This document shows, one piece after another, positions 1-7,483 of a stretch of 64,000 bases of DNA. Positions within the stretch are counted from its first letter, which is position 1. The number at the start of each line of letters is the position of its first letter. The notes under the pieces were generated by a model. It saw only the letters and a program-made list of their open reading frames with translations. It was not told where the DNA came from and did no database searches. Source of the DNA: JAIVJM01 sp963816985 (lineage in GTDB: Bacteria > Acidobacteriota > Blastocatellia > Pyrinomonadales > Pyrinomonadaceae); assembly GCA_963816985.1 (NCBI GenBank), contig CAWFMF010000004.1, positions 3,844,001-3,908,000 on the forward strand. Reading direction: 5' to 3'. Position numbers and translations under genes: made by a program.

Positions 1-140
1 GTTGCCGTCTTCGCAGCCGCAGGAGAGGCGCTAGTCGTTCTCATCGTGAGCGGAGCCAGCATCGTTGCCATGAGGAGGTATGAGAGGAAAACGCTTGTGA
101 GGCGCACACAAAGGTTCTTAGCCGGACGCGTGACGGGCAT
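1..140 (-). CDS. Secreted protein, N-terminal fragment (cut by window edge)
   Basis: A minus-strand reading frame starts at an ATG at 140-138 and stays open to the window edge, giving 46 codons. It begins MPVTRPAKNLCVRLTSVF, followed by a hydrophobic stretch (FLSYLLMATMLAPL) and an Ala/Ser/Pro segment that looks like a Sec signal peptide with cleavage near residues 38-42. A ribosome binding site (AAGGAGT on the minus strand, about 144-151) lies at good spacing. The mature protein is outside the window, so no function can be given. It is divergent from the amidohydrolase gene, so the 141-523 gap should hold promoters for both. Confidence 0.55.
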   Translation of the reverse strand, partial: MPVTRPAKNLCVRLTSVFLSYLLMATMLAPLTMRTTSASPAAAKTA

Positions 141-523
141 TAAAACTCCTTAAAGTCTGCGATTTACTGCTGGTGAATTGTGAGCGCATGCAACGGTGGG
201 AGGCCCCCGCATGCACAAGAACGAAGGTAGCGAGAAAGGCAGAGATTACACCGGCAGAAACAGCGCCGTCTGTCGAAGTCTCGACATAAGAAGAAAATTT
301 TTAGTGACGCATTCTTTTCGGCTCTACTATGAAAATCAGTGGTCTGGGCTAGACGGCTTGAGCCGACCGGCTCGACCATCACTTTCCCCCGCGCGCGTTT
401 CGTCCCTCCCCCGGCGCGTTTGGTCACAATCCCGTTCCGCGCGGGCCGCGTCGTGTGTATGATGCGTCAGCCGCCCCCGGCCACGCTCATCCCGAACGCC
501 ACACCGCCACGGAGCCTTAGTTG
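141..523. other. Divergent intergenic region
   Basis: The gap between the minus-strand secreted-protein gene and the plus-strand amidohydrolase gene. Its short open frames show no recognisable protein. It includes an AT-rich patch (about 280-310) and a TATGAT hexamer at 458-463 without a good -35 partner. It presumably holds two divergent promoters, but none can be placed with confidence. Confidence 0.4.
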
Positions 524-1966
524 ATGAAGAAGAAGACGCTCGCACTCTTACTGCTGCTCTTATCACTCCCCTCGGCTGGCCCGGCTCGCGCGCAGGGCGC
601 GGCGTCGCGCGTCACGGCCTTCGAGCACGTTAACGTCATCCCGATGGATCGCGAGCGCGTGCTGCGCGACCAGACCGTCGTGGTGCGCGACGGACTCATC
701 AGCGAGGTCGGCGATGCGCGCAGGGTGCGCGTGCCGAAAGGCGCGCTACGCATTGACGGGCGTGGCAAGTACCTCCTGCCCGGCCTCGTGGACATGCACA
801 CGCACCTCTTCTCGGACGACGACTACATCCCCGAAGAACTGGCAGGCGACGAACTGGCGCTGATGCTCGCCAACGGCGTGACGACGATCCGCCTGATGAT
901 CGGCACGCCCGAACATCTCGTCATGCGTCGCGAAGTCGCGGCGGGGCGCTTGCTCGGCCCGACGCTCTACGTGGCGAGCCCGCAACTGGCCGGGCGCGCC
1001 TACGGCGGCGGCGTCTTCAATGGCCGCGTGGTGAAGACGGCGGAGGAGGCGCGCGCCGCCGTCCGCGACTTCAAGGCCGCCGGCTACGACTTCATCAAGC
1101 TCACGACCGAGATCACGCCTGAGGTCTACGACGCCGCGACCGAGGCGGCCCGCGCGTCAGGCATCCGCGTCGTCGGCCACGTGGACGTGCGCGTCGGGCT
1201 CCGGCGCGCGCTCGCCGCCGGGCAGCAGATCGAGCACCTCGACTCGTACATGGAGGCCGTGCTGCGAGACGACGCGCCCTCGAAGGCGTCGGTCTCGGAC
1301 GTGGGCGTCTGGCGCAAGCGTAACTGGGAGAGTCTCGACTACGTGGACGACCGCAAGGTCGAGGAGGTAGCGCGGGCGACGGCCACGGCGGGCGTCTACA
1401 CCTGCCCGACTCTGACCTTCTTCAAACTCACCTTCGCCGTCGAGCCGCCCGAAGAGGAGGTGCGGGCGCGTCCCGACTACCGCTTCTTCCCGCAAGGCTT
1501 GCGCGACTCGCGCCACGCCGCGCTCAAGCGTTTTTGGACGGAGCCGCCGACGGTCGAACGCCGTCGCCGTTACCAGGGCGTGCGCGACCGGCTGGTCAAA
1601 GCCATCCACGACGCGGGCGGGAAGATCATGGCCGGCTCGGACACGCCGGAGCTGTTCTTGCTCTACGGCTTCACGCTGCACCGTGAGCTGCGCAGCCTCG
1701 TCGAGGCGGGCTTGAGCCCTTACGCCGCGCTCGAAGCCGCGACCCGCAACCCGGCCCAGTATCTGCGCGCGCTCGACCGCATCGGCACCGTCGCGCGCGG
1801 CCACCGCGCCGACCTCCTCCTCCTCGACGCCAACCCGCTCGACCAGATCACCAACACCGAGCGCCGCGCCGGCGTCATGGTGCGTGGCCGCTGGCTCCCC
1901 GAATCGGAGCTGCGCGTCATGCGCGACCGCATCGCCGAAAAGTTCCAACGAGTCCCCGCGCCTTGA
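524..1966 (+). CDS. Secreted amidohydrolase (imidazolonepropionase-like)
   Basis: Predicted metal-dependent hydrolase of the amidohydrolase superfamily, exported by a signal peptide (MKKKTLALLLLLLSLPSAGP, cleavage after about ARAQ). ATG 524 is preferred to TTG 521 because GGAG at 511-514 is correctly spaced. The superfamily metal site is visible: HTH (H92, H94) after GLVD, a likely metal-bridging Lys in FIKLTTE (K192), histidines in VVGHVDV (H219) and IEHLDSY (H238), and Asp in MAGSDTPE (D373). The C-terminal GHRADLLLLDANPL segment rebuilds the small beta domain of the family. Length (480 aa) is normal. The substrate cannot be told; relatives include prolidase-like and cyclic-amide hydrolases. 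It stands alone and shows no evident link to the injection system downstream. Confidence 0.85.
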   Translation: MKKKTLALLLLLLSLPSAGPARAQGAASRVTAFEHVNVIPMDRERVLRDQTVVVRDGLISEVGDARRVRVPKGALRIDGRGKYLLPGLVDMHTHLFSDDDYIPEELAGDELALMLANGVTTIRLMIGTPEHLVMRREVAAGRLLGPTLYVASPQLAGRAYGGGVFNGRVVKTAEEARAAVRDFKAAGYDFIKLTTEITPEVYDAATEAARASGIRVVGHVDVRVGLRRALAAGQQIEHLDSYMEAVLRDDAPSKASVSDVGVWRKRNWESLDYVDDRKVEEVARATATAGVYTCPTLTFFKLTFAVEPPEEEVRARPDYRFFPQGLRDSRHAALKRFWTEPPTVERRRRYQGVRDRLVKAIHDAGGKIMAGSDTPELFLLYGFTLHRELRSLVEAGLSPYAALEAATRNPAQYLRALDRIGTVARGHRADLLLLDANPLDQITNTERRAGVMVRGRWLPESELRVMRDRIAEKFQRVPAP

Positions 1967-2102
1967 ACGTGACCACCTCGCGCCAACAACAGAAGCTCCG
2001 AACGTGCCCGCCGGGGAGTCTTACTGTATGGGTACGCAAAGGAGACGAAAGTGAACCCCTACTTATAGTCGCTTGCGAATGGATGTGACTTCGGAGGAAT
2101 GA

Positions 2103-2177
2103 CTGTAGGGGCAGGGCAAGTCCGCGGCCCGCTTGGTTACGGAAGCGACGGGCCGAGGACTTGCCCTGCCCCTACAG
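2103..2177. repeat. REP/MITE-like palindrome
   Basis: A perfect 21-bp inverted repeat. The left arm (2103-2123) begins CTGTAGGGGCAGGGCAAG and the right arm (2157-2177) is its exact complement. A further CGGCCCG/CGGGCCG pairing lies inside, leaving a loop of about 20 nt. It looks like a dispersed extragenic palindromic element; its copy number elsewhere cannot be judged from one window. It could also act as a bidirectional terminator, although it has no T tract. Confidence 0.7.
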
Positions 2178-2195
2178 TTTTGACATCGGTCACAC

Positions 2196-2435
2196 TCATC
2201 TGCAAAACGCTATAATAGAGAACAGCAGTCTCCTATGCTCGGCTCTCATCAACTTCTTAAAGAACCGTTTCGCCGCGGAAACGTCGCGCTTCGCGCTGAG
2301 CATAAATTCGATTGTCTGGCCTTCCCTCTCCACGTCGCGATAAGATAGTTGATATCTGCAATACCATCTGACGCACAAAAGTATTATGGTCGGCTCGAAG
2401 TGGCGCCATTTGGACGAGGACTTATTTTGCTTCAA
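2196..2435 (-). pseudogene. IS6-family transposase remnant with internal deletion
   Basis: The 79-codon minus-strand frame joins two pieces of an IS6/IS26-type transposase. Its N-terminal part (KWRHFEPTIILLCVRWYCRY then QLSYRDVE) matches the start of these enzymes. It then jumps directly to the region around the second catalytic Asp (GQTIEFMLSAKRDVSAAKRF) and on to AEHRRLLFSI before a stop. About 60 residues, including the DNA-binding helix and the first Asp of the DDE triad, are missing, and the C-terminal third with the catalytic Glu is gone. It cannot be active. It marks old insertion-sequence activity at the left flank of the injection-system locus. No clear terminal inverted repeats were found. 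Confidence 0.7.
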
Positions 2436-2548
2436 GGGTATGATTCCGAGAGAAGGTTGGATGAGCTGACGGGCGGATTATAGACGGAGAAGCAATTCCT
2501 GCAACACTGCCCTGCCGAGCGGGTTGCATCCTTCGGCCCGCGCTGGAT

Positions 2549-3310
2549 ATGAACGATAGGACGCGGACGTTCAAGGTTGCCGATATGTTCTCGACGTTCA
2601 CCTCGGTTGAGACTCTTACACCCGCGCAGTGCGAGGAGGTGTGTTCGGCGGTGCACATGTTGAGGAGCTTTTGGACGCAGGTACACGATTCGACCCTGTT
2701 CTTCACGCTGGGCGTCGCGAGCTACATCGAGTTTTGTCGGCCCGGAGACGCTGCGGCGCGTTACCGCGAGAAGGCTCTGCAATTTAATCCGCTGCTGAGC
2801 GAGTATTTCAGCGGCATGATGGAGCACCTGCGGAGCACGCTTCAGCGTCAACTCGGGGAGCCTGTAGCTTTCGCGGAAGACCTCGCCCGTCCGGGCTTTC
2901 ACATCTGGCTCACCGAGGCCATCCCGACCCAGCCGACGGCCTCGGTACATTTTGACTTACAGTATCAGGAGCACGGTTGGCCCGCCTACGGCGAGGCCGA
3001 TTACGAACGGCCCATCTCCTTCACGCTGCCGGTCAGACTGCCCGCCGGGGGGGGCGGGGTGAACGTCTGGAATCTGCATTTCCGCGAGGTGGAAGAGTTG
3101 GGCGCGAGCGGCGTGCCCGTGAACATACACGAGCTGAGAGAAGAGAGGGAGCGCGAGCATTACGCATACGGCCTTGGCCGTCTCGTCATCCATTCCGGCC
3201 ACTTCCTGCACCAGATAGCGCCGGTGGAGCAGGTCGAGCCCGGCGACGAGAGAATCACTTTGCAGGGGCATGCGCTGCGCTGCGGAGGCCGTTGGCTGCT
3301 CTACTGGTGA
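2549..3310 (+). CDS. 2OG-Fe(II) oxygenase-like protein
   Basis: 253 residues with the layout of an Fe(II)/2-oxoglutarate-dependent dioxygenase in the C-terminal half. The HxD metal pair is H134-F-D136 (in SVHFDLQYQ), the distal His is probably H221 (FLHQIAPV), and R235 in ERITLQGHAL is placed to bind 2-oxoglutarate. The N-terminal 110 residues are helical and unrecognised. Substrate unknown; relatives hydroxylate amino-acid side chains or small molecules. ATG 2549 gives the longest protein but has no clear Shine-Dalgarno site, so ATG 2585 is also possible. It sits alone between the transposase relic and the regulator, with no proven tie to either. Family assignment rests on the motif spacing only. 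Confidence 0.6.
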   Translation: MNDRTRTFKVADMFSTFTSVETLTPAQCEEVCSAVHMLRSFWTQVHDSTLFFTLGVASYIEFCRPGDAAARYREKALQFNPLLSEYFSGMMEHLRSTLQRQLGEPVAFAEDLARPGFHIWLTEAIPTQPTASVHFDLQYQEHGWPAYGEADYERPISFTLPVRLPAGGGGVNVWNLHFREVEELGASGVPVNIHELREEREREHYAYGLGRLVIHSGHFLHQIAPVEQVEPGDERITLQGHALRCGGRWLLYW

Positions 3311-3381
3311 CGCGCGCGCGGGCCGCCCCGGCGCGTGCGAGACCTGGATGAAATTTAACGCCCGCGTCATGCAGGACTGTG

Positions 3382-3416
3382 TTGACAAAAGCCGTCGGTC
3401 GGGAGTATAACTCCCG
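3382..3416 (+). promoter_or_regulatory. Sigma70-type promoter with operator-like palindrome
   Basis: A consensus -35 (TTGACA, 3382-3387) is followed after an 18-bp spacer by TATAAC (3406-3411). The -10 sits in a perfect inverted repeat, CGGGAGT-ATA-ACTCCCG (3400-3416). A dyad covering a -10 is a common repressor operator design. It could drive the BTAD regulator at 3924 through a leader of about 500 nt, or only a short transcript ending near 3585. Confidence 0.5.
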
Positions 3417-3562
3417 GCACTTCAGGCTCTATTCAATGACGGTTTCACACTTGGGGATGTGTTTCGACGCGGGCGCTGTACGGCCCGCCAACCAGATTCG
3501 GCCTCTTCTCTTAACTCGGAGATTCCGCACGATGGTCGCTAGGAAATTCAGCAGGGGGTTCA

Positions 3563-3586
3563 TCTCCTGAGGAGAGAGTTTTTATT
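3563..3586 (+). terminator. Possible weak intrinsic terminator
   Basis: A short hairpin (TCTCC-TGA-GGAGA, 3563-3575) is followed by GAG and a T-rich run (TTTTTATTT, 3579-3587). The stem is only 5 bp, so the call is weak. With the promoter at 3382-3411 it would bound a transcript of about 165 nt. Confidence 0.25.
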
Positions 3587-3923
3587 TCCAGCGCAGCTCA
3601 CCCTCGTCAATGCCGGGCCGCCAGTTCAGCCTCGCAAAGCCAACGGGCGCTCTTGACCTCGCACGCTCATCGGCCATGTCAGCTTAAAATTTCAAGACGC
3701 AGTTAGAAATTTTTCAGTTGAGGCGCTCACTTTGAGGGCGCCGATTCTGCATTCGGTCTCTTGTCCCGTTCTCACCTCAAACAGGAAGTAGCTCGCCTTC
3801 AAGGGCTCTAAAGTTCCGACGCGGTCGGTCGGGCAGACGAACTCACGCGCAGGGCGACCGTCCCTGACGGCGGAGCTGGCTCCCTGAGCTTCCAACCTCA
3901 TTCGGAGGCAAGGAGTGTGCGGG

Positions 3924-4835
3924 ATGCCTGATTTACAGATTCACCTCTTCGGAAAATTCTCAGTCCGCCACGACGACCGGCCCGCGACCGGCTTCGACGC
4001 TTACAAAGAGCAGGAGCTGTTGAGCTACCTCCTGCTGCACCGCAACCGCCCGCACTCGCGCGAGACGCTGGCCGGTCTGCTGTGGGGCGACGCGTCAACC
4101 GAGAAGTCGAAAAAATATCTGAGGCAAGCGCTCTGGCACATACAGGCCGCGCTGGAAAGCTGCTCCGGAGGCGGGGCCGTGCTGACCGTCGAACACGATT
4201 GGGTGCAGCTCAACGCGGGCGTCGCCCTGTGGCTCGACGTTGAGCTGTTCGAGCGCACCTTCATGCTCGTGCAAGACCGGCGCGGTGCAGACCTCGACGC
4301 GGAGCGCCTCGGAGCCTTACAGGCGGCGGTGCAACTCTACCGCGGCGACCTTCTGGAGGGCTGGTATCAGGACTGGTGCCTCTATGAGCGCGAGCGCTTG
4401 CAGAACATCTACCTCGTCATGCTCGACAAGCTGATGTGCTTCTGCGAGGCGCAGGGTAAGTTCGATCTCGGTCTCCACTACGGCTCGCTCGTCCTGCGCC
4501 ACGACCGCGCGCACGAGCGCACGCACCGGCAGCTCATGACCTTCCAATACCTCTCCGGCGACAGGACGGCGGCGCTGCGACAGTTCGAGCGCTGCGCCGC
4601 CGCGCTTAAAGAAGAACTCGGCGTGAGGCCGGACAAGCTGACAGCCGCGCTCTACCATAAGATTCGCGCCGATCAGGGCGACACGTCCGCGCCCACACAA
4701 GCCTCCGGCTCGGCCTCGCTCGCCGACGTGCTCGGCCACCTTCAGCAAATCCAGGCCATCCTCGCCGACCTTCAAAAGCGTTCTCGGAATGATCTCGGCT
4801 CAGACGAGTTGACCCTCAACGACCCCACCGGCTGA
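3924..4835 (+). CDS. BTAD-type (SARP-like) transcriptional regulator
   Basis: A 303-residue standalone activator with the SARP/AfsR N-terminal layout and none of the ATPase or TPR domains of the larger AfsR proteins. Residues 1-95 form an OmpR-type winged helix (start MPDLQIHLFGKFSV, later LLWGDASTEKSKKYLRQAL). Residues about 98-245 form the bacterial transcriptional activator domain of helical repeats (LYRGDLLEGWYQDWCLYERE, then HERTHRQLMTFQYLSGDRTA). The last 50 residues are variable with a short coiled coil. ATG 3924 is chosen over GTG 3915 because AAGGAG at 3910-3915 lies 8 nt upstream. Lying just ahead of the eCIS cluster on the same strand, it is the obvious candidate pathway regulator, though its binding site is unknown. 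Confidence 0.8.
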   Translation: MPDLQIHLFGKFSVRHDDRPATGFDAYKEQELLSYLLLHRNRPHSRETLAGLLWGDASTEKSKKYLRQALWHIQAALESCSGGGAVLTVEHDWVQLNAGVALWLDVELFERTFMLVQDRRGADLDAERLGALQAAVQLYRGDLLEGWYQDWCLYERERLQNIYLVMLDKLMCFCEAQGKFDLGLHYGSLVLRHDRAHERTHRQLMTFQYLSGDRTAALRQFERCAAALKEELGVRPDKLTAALYHKIRADQGDTSAPTQASGSASLADVLGHLQQIQAILADLQKRSRNDLGSDELTLNDPTG

Positions 4836-4862
4836 ACCGCCGCGAACCGCACGCCGCCGCAA

Positions 4863-4889
4863 GTGCGCCCGCCTGCGCGACGGGCGCAC
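4863..4889. terminator. Hairpin after the regulator gene
   Basis: A perfect 9-bp stem, GTGCGCCCG (4863-4871) and CGGGCGCAC (4881-4889), with a 9-nt loop, 27 nt past the regulator stop codon. It lacks a T tract, so it is either a GC-rich terminator of limited strength or an RNA 3'-end stabiliser. Confidence 0.4.
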
Positions 4890-5088
4890 GCCCCGCGCTC
4901 TCTCCTCATATTCAAACTCCATCCCGGCGAAAGTCTTTCGGCAGACGCCCGGCAGACGCCCGTCCGCCGGCGCGTCTGGTATACACCGCGGGTGCTTTCG
5001 ACTTCGGTTCGAGGTCGCGCCTGCCTGACGTGCACGTGCGCGCCCGCGCGCGCCGTGGAAGTAGCCAACTCGAAAGGGCAGCACTCCT

Positions 5089-5334
5089 TTGTCCGAGCCG
5101 AATGTGCACTCTTTCATCATCAAGCTGCGGCTTGAAAAGGGTCTCCGCGAAGCAGGCCCGACCACGTGGCACGGCTACATCACGCACGTGCCGAGCGGGC
5201 GGCGAAGCTACCTGAGAGACTTGGACGCGATTGCGGCCTTCATTACGCCCTACCTCGAAGCGGAGGGCGTGAAGACGGGGCTCCGCCGACGCGTCTGGCG
5301 TCGTGTGAAAGGTCTGAAGTCGAAGGATAAGTAG
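5089..5334 (+). CDS. Small conserved eCIS-cluster protein, unknown function
   Basis: 81 residues, basic. A beta-strand-like segment (HSFIIKLRLEK) is followed by TTWHGYITHVPSGRRSYLRD, a helix (LDAIAAFITPYLEAEGV) and a basic tail (RRRVWRRVKGLKSKDK). Short proteins with this GxITHVPSG pattern accompany phage-tail-like clusters as I recall the family, but no biochemical role is known to me. A TTG start at 5089 with AAAGGG 10 nt upstream gives MSEPNVH; GTG 5104 is the alternative. It is the first gene of the long same-strand run and is separated from the next gene by a strong hairpin. Confidence 0.6.
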   Translation: MSEPNVHSFIIKLRLEKGLREAGPTTWHGYITHVPSGRRSYLRDLDAIAAFITPYLEAEGVKTGLRRRVWRRVKGLKSKDK

Positions 5335-5337
5335 AGC

Positions 5338-5364
5338 GCGAGGCGTCGGGGGGCGACGCCTCGC
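5338..5364. promoter_or_regulatory. Strong hairpin before the structural operon
   Basis: A perfect 10-bp stem, GCGAGGCGTC (5338-5347) and GACGCCTCGC (5355-5364), with a 7-nt G-rich loop. It lies between the stop of the small gene (5334) and the ribosome binding site of the DUF4255 gene (GGGAG, 5371-5375). It could be an attenuator, a partial terminator or an mRNA processing/stability element at the entry of the structural genes. Confidence 0.45.
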
Positions 5365-5385
5365 GGCGACGGGAGACGAGTTTCG

Positions 5386-5982
5386 GTGGCGACATTCCCC
5401 GCAATCGCGGCGACCGGGCTGGCCGTCGTCGGCCTGCTCAAAGACGCCAGCGCCGGCACGGAGTTCTCCGACCTGCGCTTCGAGCTTTTTCAGGCCAGCG
5501 ACTTCGGCTCAGGCACGCCGATGACGGAAGGCATCTCGCTCTACGCGTACCGGGTCGCGCCGAACGTGACGCGGCGCAACCTGCCGCCGACCACGGGCCG
5601 CGACGGGCGGCGCTACCGCTCGCCACTCCCGCTCGACCTCTACTTCCTGCTCTCCGCGTGGGCGAAGAGCGCAGTCCGCCAACTGCGCGTCCTCGGCTGG
5701 GCGATGCGCGAGCTGCACAACGTGCCGATACTGCCCGCGAGCCTGCTCAACCACTACGGGCCGGAGCACGACACGTTCCGCCCCGACGAGGCGGTCGAGC
5801 TGATGTGCGAAACGCTCTCGCTGCAAGACATGTCGAACGTCACCGAACCCATCAAGTACGCGCAGCCGCTCTCGGTGCCGTATGTCGCGCGCATGGTGCT
5901 GATCGAGTCGTCAGTGCCCATCTCGGAAGGCGAGCCGGTGCAGACGCGCGAGTTCGACTACGCGAAGGTTGAGGCCGGATGA
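5386..5982 (+). CDS. DUF4255 / Pvc16-like tail terminator (cap) protein
   Basis: 198 residues matching the DUF4255 (Pvc16 N-terminal) family, whose members cap the distal end of the sheath-tube trunk in contractile injection systems. Visible family features are the FPAIAATGLAVVGLLKD start, ISLYAYRVAPNVTRRNLPP, the LPLDLYFLLSAWA core strand-helix, and the C-terminal SVPYVARMVLIES strand. GTG 5386 is used because GGGAG at 5371-5375 precedes it and the family begins at this point. It overlaps the next gene by four bases (ATGA at 5979-5982), which indicates translational coupling. In Afp/PVC loci the cap gene is last; here it is near the front, a rearranged order. Confidence 0.85.
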   Translation: MATFPAIAATGLAVVGLLKDASAGTEFSDLRFELFQASDFGSGTPMTEGISLYAYRVAPNVTRRNLPPTTGRDGRRYRSPLPLDLYFLLSAWAKSAVRQLRVLGWAMRELHNVPILPASLLNHYGPEHDTFRPDEAVELMCETLSLQDMSNVTEPIKYAQPLSVPYVARMVLIESSVPISEGEPVQTREFDYAKVEAG

Positions 5983-6263
5983 GCACCCCCTCCCAAATAG
6001 TCGGGCGGCAGACGCTCGTGGCCCCGCTCGGTCTCCGCTTCCGCGACGCCGCGACGGGAGCCTCGGTCTCACAGGGACTTCGCGTCACGCTCTACCCGAC
6101 CGCGAACCCCGCGCGGCGCACGCGCGCCTTCGTCAACGGGTCGGGCGTCTACGTGGCGCACCGCGCGGCGGGGCTGCGCGTGTCCGAGATCGGGCGTGGG
6201 CAACGCGGAGTTTTGGGACTCGCCGCCGTCGAGCGCGGCTTTCACCGTCGAGGTCGTAGATGA
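5979..6263 (+). CDS. Cluster protein with LamG-like insert, N-terminal part (frameshifted)
   Basis: This frame starts at an ATG overlapping the DUF4255 stop. Its first 72 residues (RQTLVAPLGLRFRDAATG through GVYVAHRAAGLRVSEIGRG) belong with the frame that opens at about 6196 and runs to 7470. The two join if one G is removed from the GGG at 6198-6200, giving RGNAEFWDSPP with no gap. Residues after that point in this frame (the GVLGLAAVERG tail to 6263) are then out of frame and not real protein. The domain looks like a beta-sandwich adapter. Either the gene is broken, the consensus has an extra base, or ribosomes shift there; the site shows no classic slippery heptamer. Confidence 0.6.
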   Translation: MSTPSQIVGRQTLVAPLGLRFRDAATGASVSQGLRVTLYPTANPARRTRAFVNGSGVYVAHRAAGLRVSEIGRGQRGVLGLAAVERGFHRRGRR

Positions 6264-7470
6264 GGAGCGGCGTTATCTGCCTTACAGCTTCCCCGTGACT
6301 CTCCCCTTGAAAGGTCTGGGCACGTGGACTTGGCCGCTCGCCGAGGCCGCCTCGCGACAGCCGTCCGAGCCCGCGGCCTCGCTCGTAGATGATTTCGACG
6401 ACAACGCACGCGGCGCGAGTTGGAAGCTCGGCACACTCAACACGCCCGCGAGTGTCTTCGACTCGAACGTCACCGTCGCCGAGCAGGGCGGGCGTTTGGA
6501 GATAACGCCGCTCGCGGATGCGGACGGCGCGCACTTCAACGGCTACGTCTCCGTCTCAGGCTGGAACCTGACGGACGCGCGCGTCTCGGTCGAGGTCGCG
6601 CAGGCAGCGGACGGCGTCGCGCAGACTTTCTTCACGCTCGCCGCTGACGCGAATAACTGGTTCCGCTTTCTGGTCGCGGCTGGCCGCCTGAACTTCCAGA
6701 CGCGCGTGGGCGGCGCTCTCATCTCGCCCGGCGTGACGCACGACCCGACCGAGCAACGCTTCTGGCGTCTGCGCCACGACGCGCGCGGCGACACGGTCGT
6801 CTTCGAGACGAGCGGCGACGGCTCGACGTGGGTCGAGCGGCGCGCACTCGCGCGGCCATTCGCCGTCACGAGCCTGACGGTCGAGTTGGGCGCGGGCACG
6901 GCGGCGAACGTGGCCGCGCCGGGGAAGGCCGTCTTCGACGACTTTCGTATGGAGGCGAACCCGGCCTCCGCGCTGCCGCTCTTCTCCGCGCCGACGCGCG
7001 CTGCGGGCGGGGGACTCGCGACGCTGCGCGCGAGCCTCTGGGACGCCAACGCCGACGCCCCCGCCGCGTGGGCTCTGCTTGAGGCGCGCTTCAACGGACA
7101 GCCGACCGTGCGCGGGCTCGCGGACGAAGCAGGCCGCGTCGCGCTCGTCTTCCCGTACCCGGAGCCCGCGGCCTTCGCGGAGCAGAGCCCGCCCTCCACC
7201 CCGTTCACCAAACTGGAGTGGCCCGTTCAACTCTTCGCCTCGTATCTGCCGCAGCGCCCCGTGCCGACGCTGCCAAGTCTGCCGGACGCCCTCGTTCAGC
7301 CGCGCGCGAACCTCTGGGCCGACTCGGCCCTGACCACGCCGCTCACGCAGGCGACGCTGCGCTCCGGTCAGGAACTCGTCGTCCGCTCTTTTGACACGTC
7401 GCCGGACGCGCCGGGCGGAGGCAAGCCGCTCCCGGTGCTGCTCATTACCCCGGCGGGCTCCCCGCCGTAG
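6196..7470 (+). CDS. Cluster protein with LamG-like insert, C-terminal part (frameshifted)
   Basis: Continuation of the gene starting at 5979, in the next frame; the joined protein would be about 496 aa. The GTG at 6196 has no ribosome binding site and is probably not a real start. After the FTVEVVDEERRYLPYSFPVT strand region comes a segment of about 195 residues (nt 6380-6970: DDFDDNARGASWKLGT, WFRFLVAAGRLNFQTR, FWRLRHDARGDTVVFETSGD, VFDDFRMEANP) that looks like a concanavalin/laminin-G-type beta-sandwich of the DUF1349 kind, typical of carbohydrate binding. A final domain (LATLRASLWDANADAPAAWA onward) precedes the sheath gene. A role as an accessory surface or adaptor protein of the particle is inference from context. 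Function not established. Confidence 0.6.
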   Translation: MGNAEFWDSPPSSAAFTVEVVDEERRYLPYSFPVTLPLKGLGTWTWPLAEAASRQPSEPAASLVDDFDDNARGASWKLGTLNTPASVFDSNVTVAEQGGRLEITPLADADGAHFNGYVSVSGWNLTDARVSVEVAQAADGVAQTFFTLAADANNWFRFLVAAGRLNFQTRVGGALISPGVTHDPTEQRFWRLRHDARGDTVVFETSGDGSTWVERRALARPFAVTSLTVELGAGTAANVAAPGKAVFDDFRMEANPASALPLFSAPTRAAGGGLATLRASLWDANADAPAAWALLEARFNGQPTVRGLADEAGRVALVFPYPEPAAFAEQSPPSTPFTKLEWPVQLFASYLPQRPVPTLPSLPDALVQPRANLWADSALTTPLTQATLRSGQELVVRSFDTSPDAPGGGKPLPVLLITPAGSPP

Positions 7471-7483
7471 TGAAGGAGGACTC

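Larger units (their letters stand above)
1967..2548. other. Intergenic region with palindrome and transposase relic
   Basis: About 580 bp with no intact gene. It holds a long palindrome (2103-2177) and a decayed IS6-type transposase on the minus strand (2196-2435). A weak promoter-like pair, TTGGAT (2457-2462) and TATAGA (2479-2484) with a 16-bp spacer, lies upstream of the oxygenase-like gene; I give it low weight. Confidence 0.5.
3311..3923. other. Intergenic region upstream of regulator
   Basis: About 610 bp between the oxygenase-like gene and the BTAD regulator. It contains a strong sigma70-type promoter whose -10 lies inside a palindrome (3382-3416) and a weak hairpin with a T tract (3563-3586). 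The short frames here (for example ATG 3436 to TGA 3570, 44 residues) resemble nothing known. The remaining 330 bp before the regulator hold nothing I can name. Confidence 0.45.

Noticed and set aside
164..566. Several short frames on both strands before the amidohydrolase gene
   Set aside because: None has a ribosome site, hydrophobic pattern or recognisable motif; they overlap one another and look random.
2180..2216. TTGACA (2180-2185) and TATAAT (2211-2216) as a promoter
   Set aside because: The spacer is 25 bp, far from the usual 16-18 bp, and the -35 abuts the palindrome arm; no better -35 fits the TATAAT.
6198..6200. Programmed ribosomal frameshift like that of phage tail-assembly chaperones
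   Set aside because: No slippery heptamer or following hairpin is evident, the gene is not in the chaperone position, and two more similar +1 breaks occur elsewhere in the window.
7391..7483. An upstream extension of the sheath 1 frame
   Set aside because: The extension is Arg-rich antisense-like sequence overlapping the preceding gene; the family start and the ribosome site both place the start at ATG 7484.
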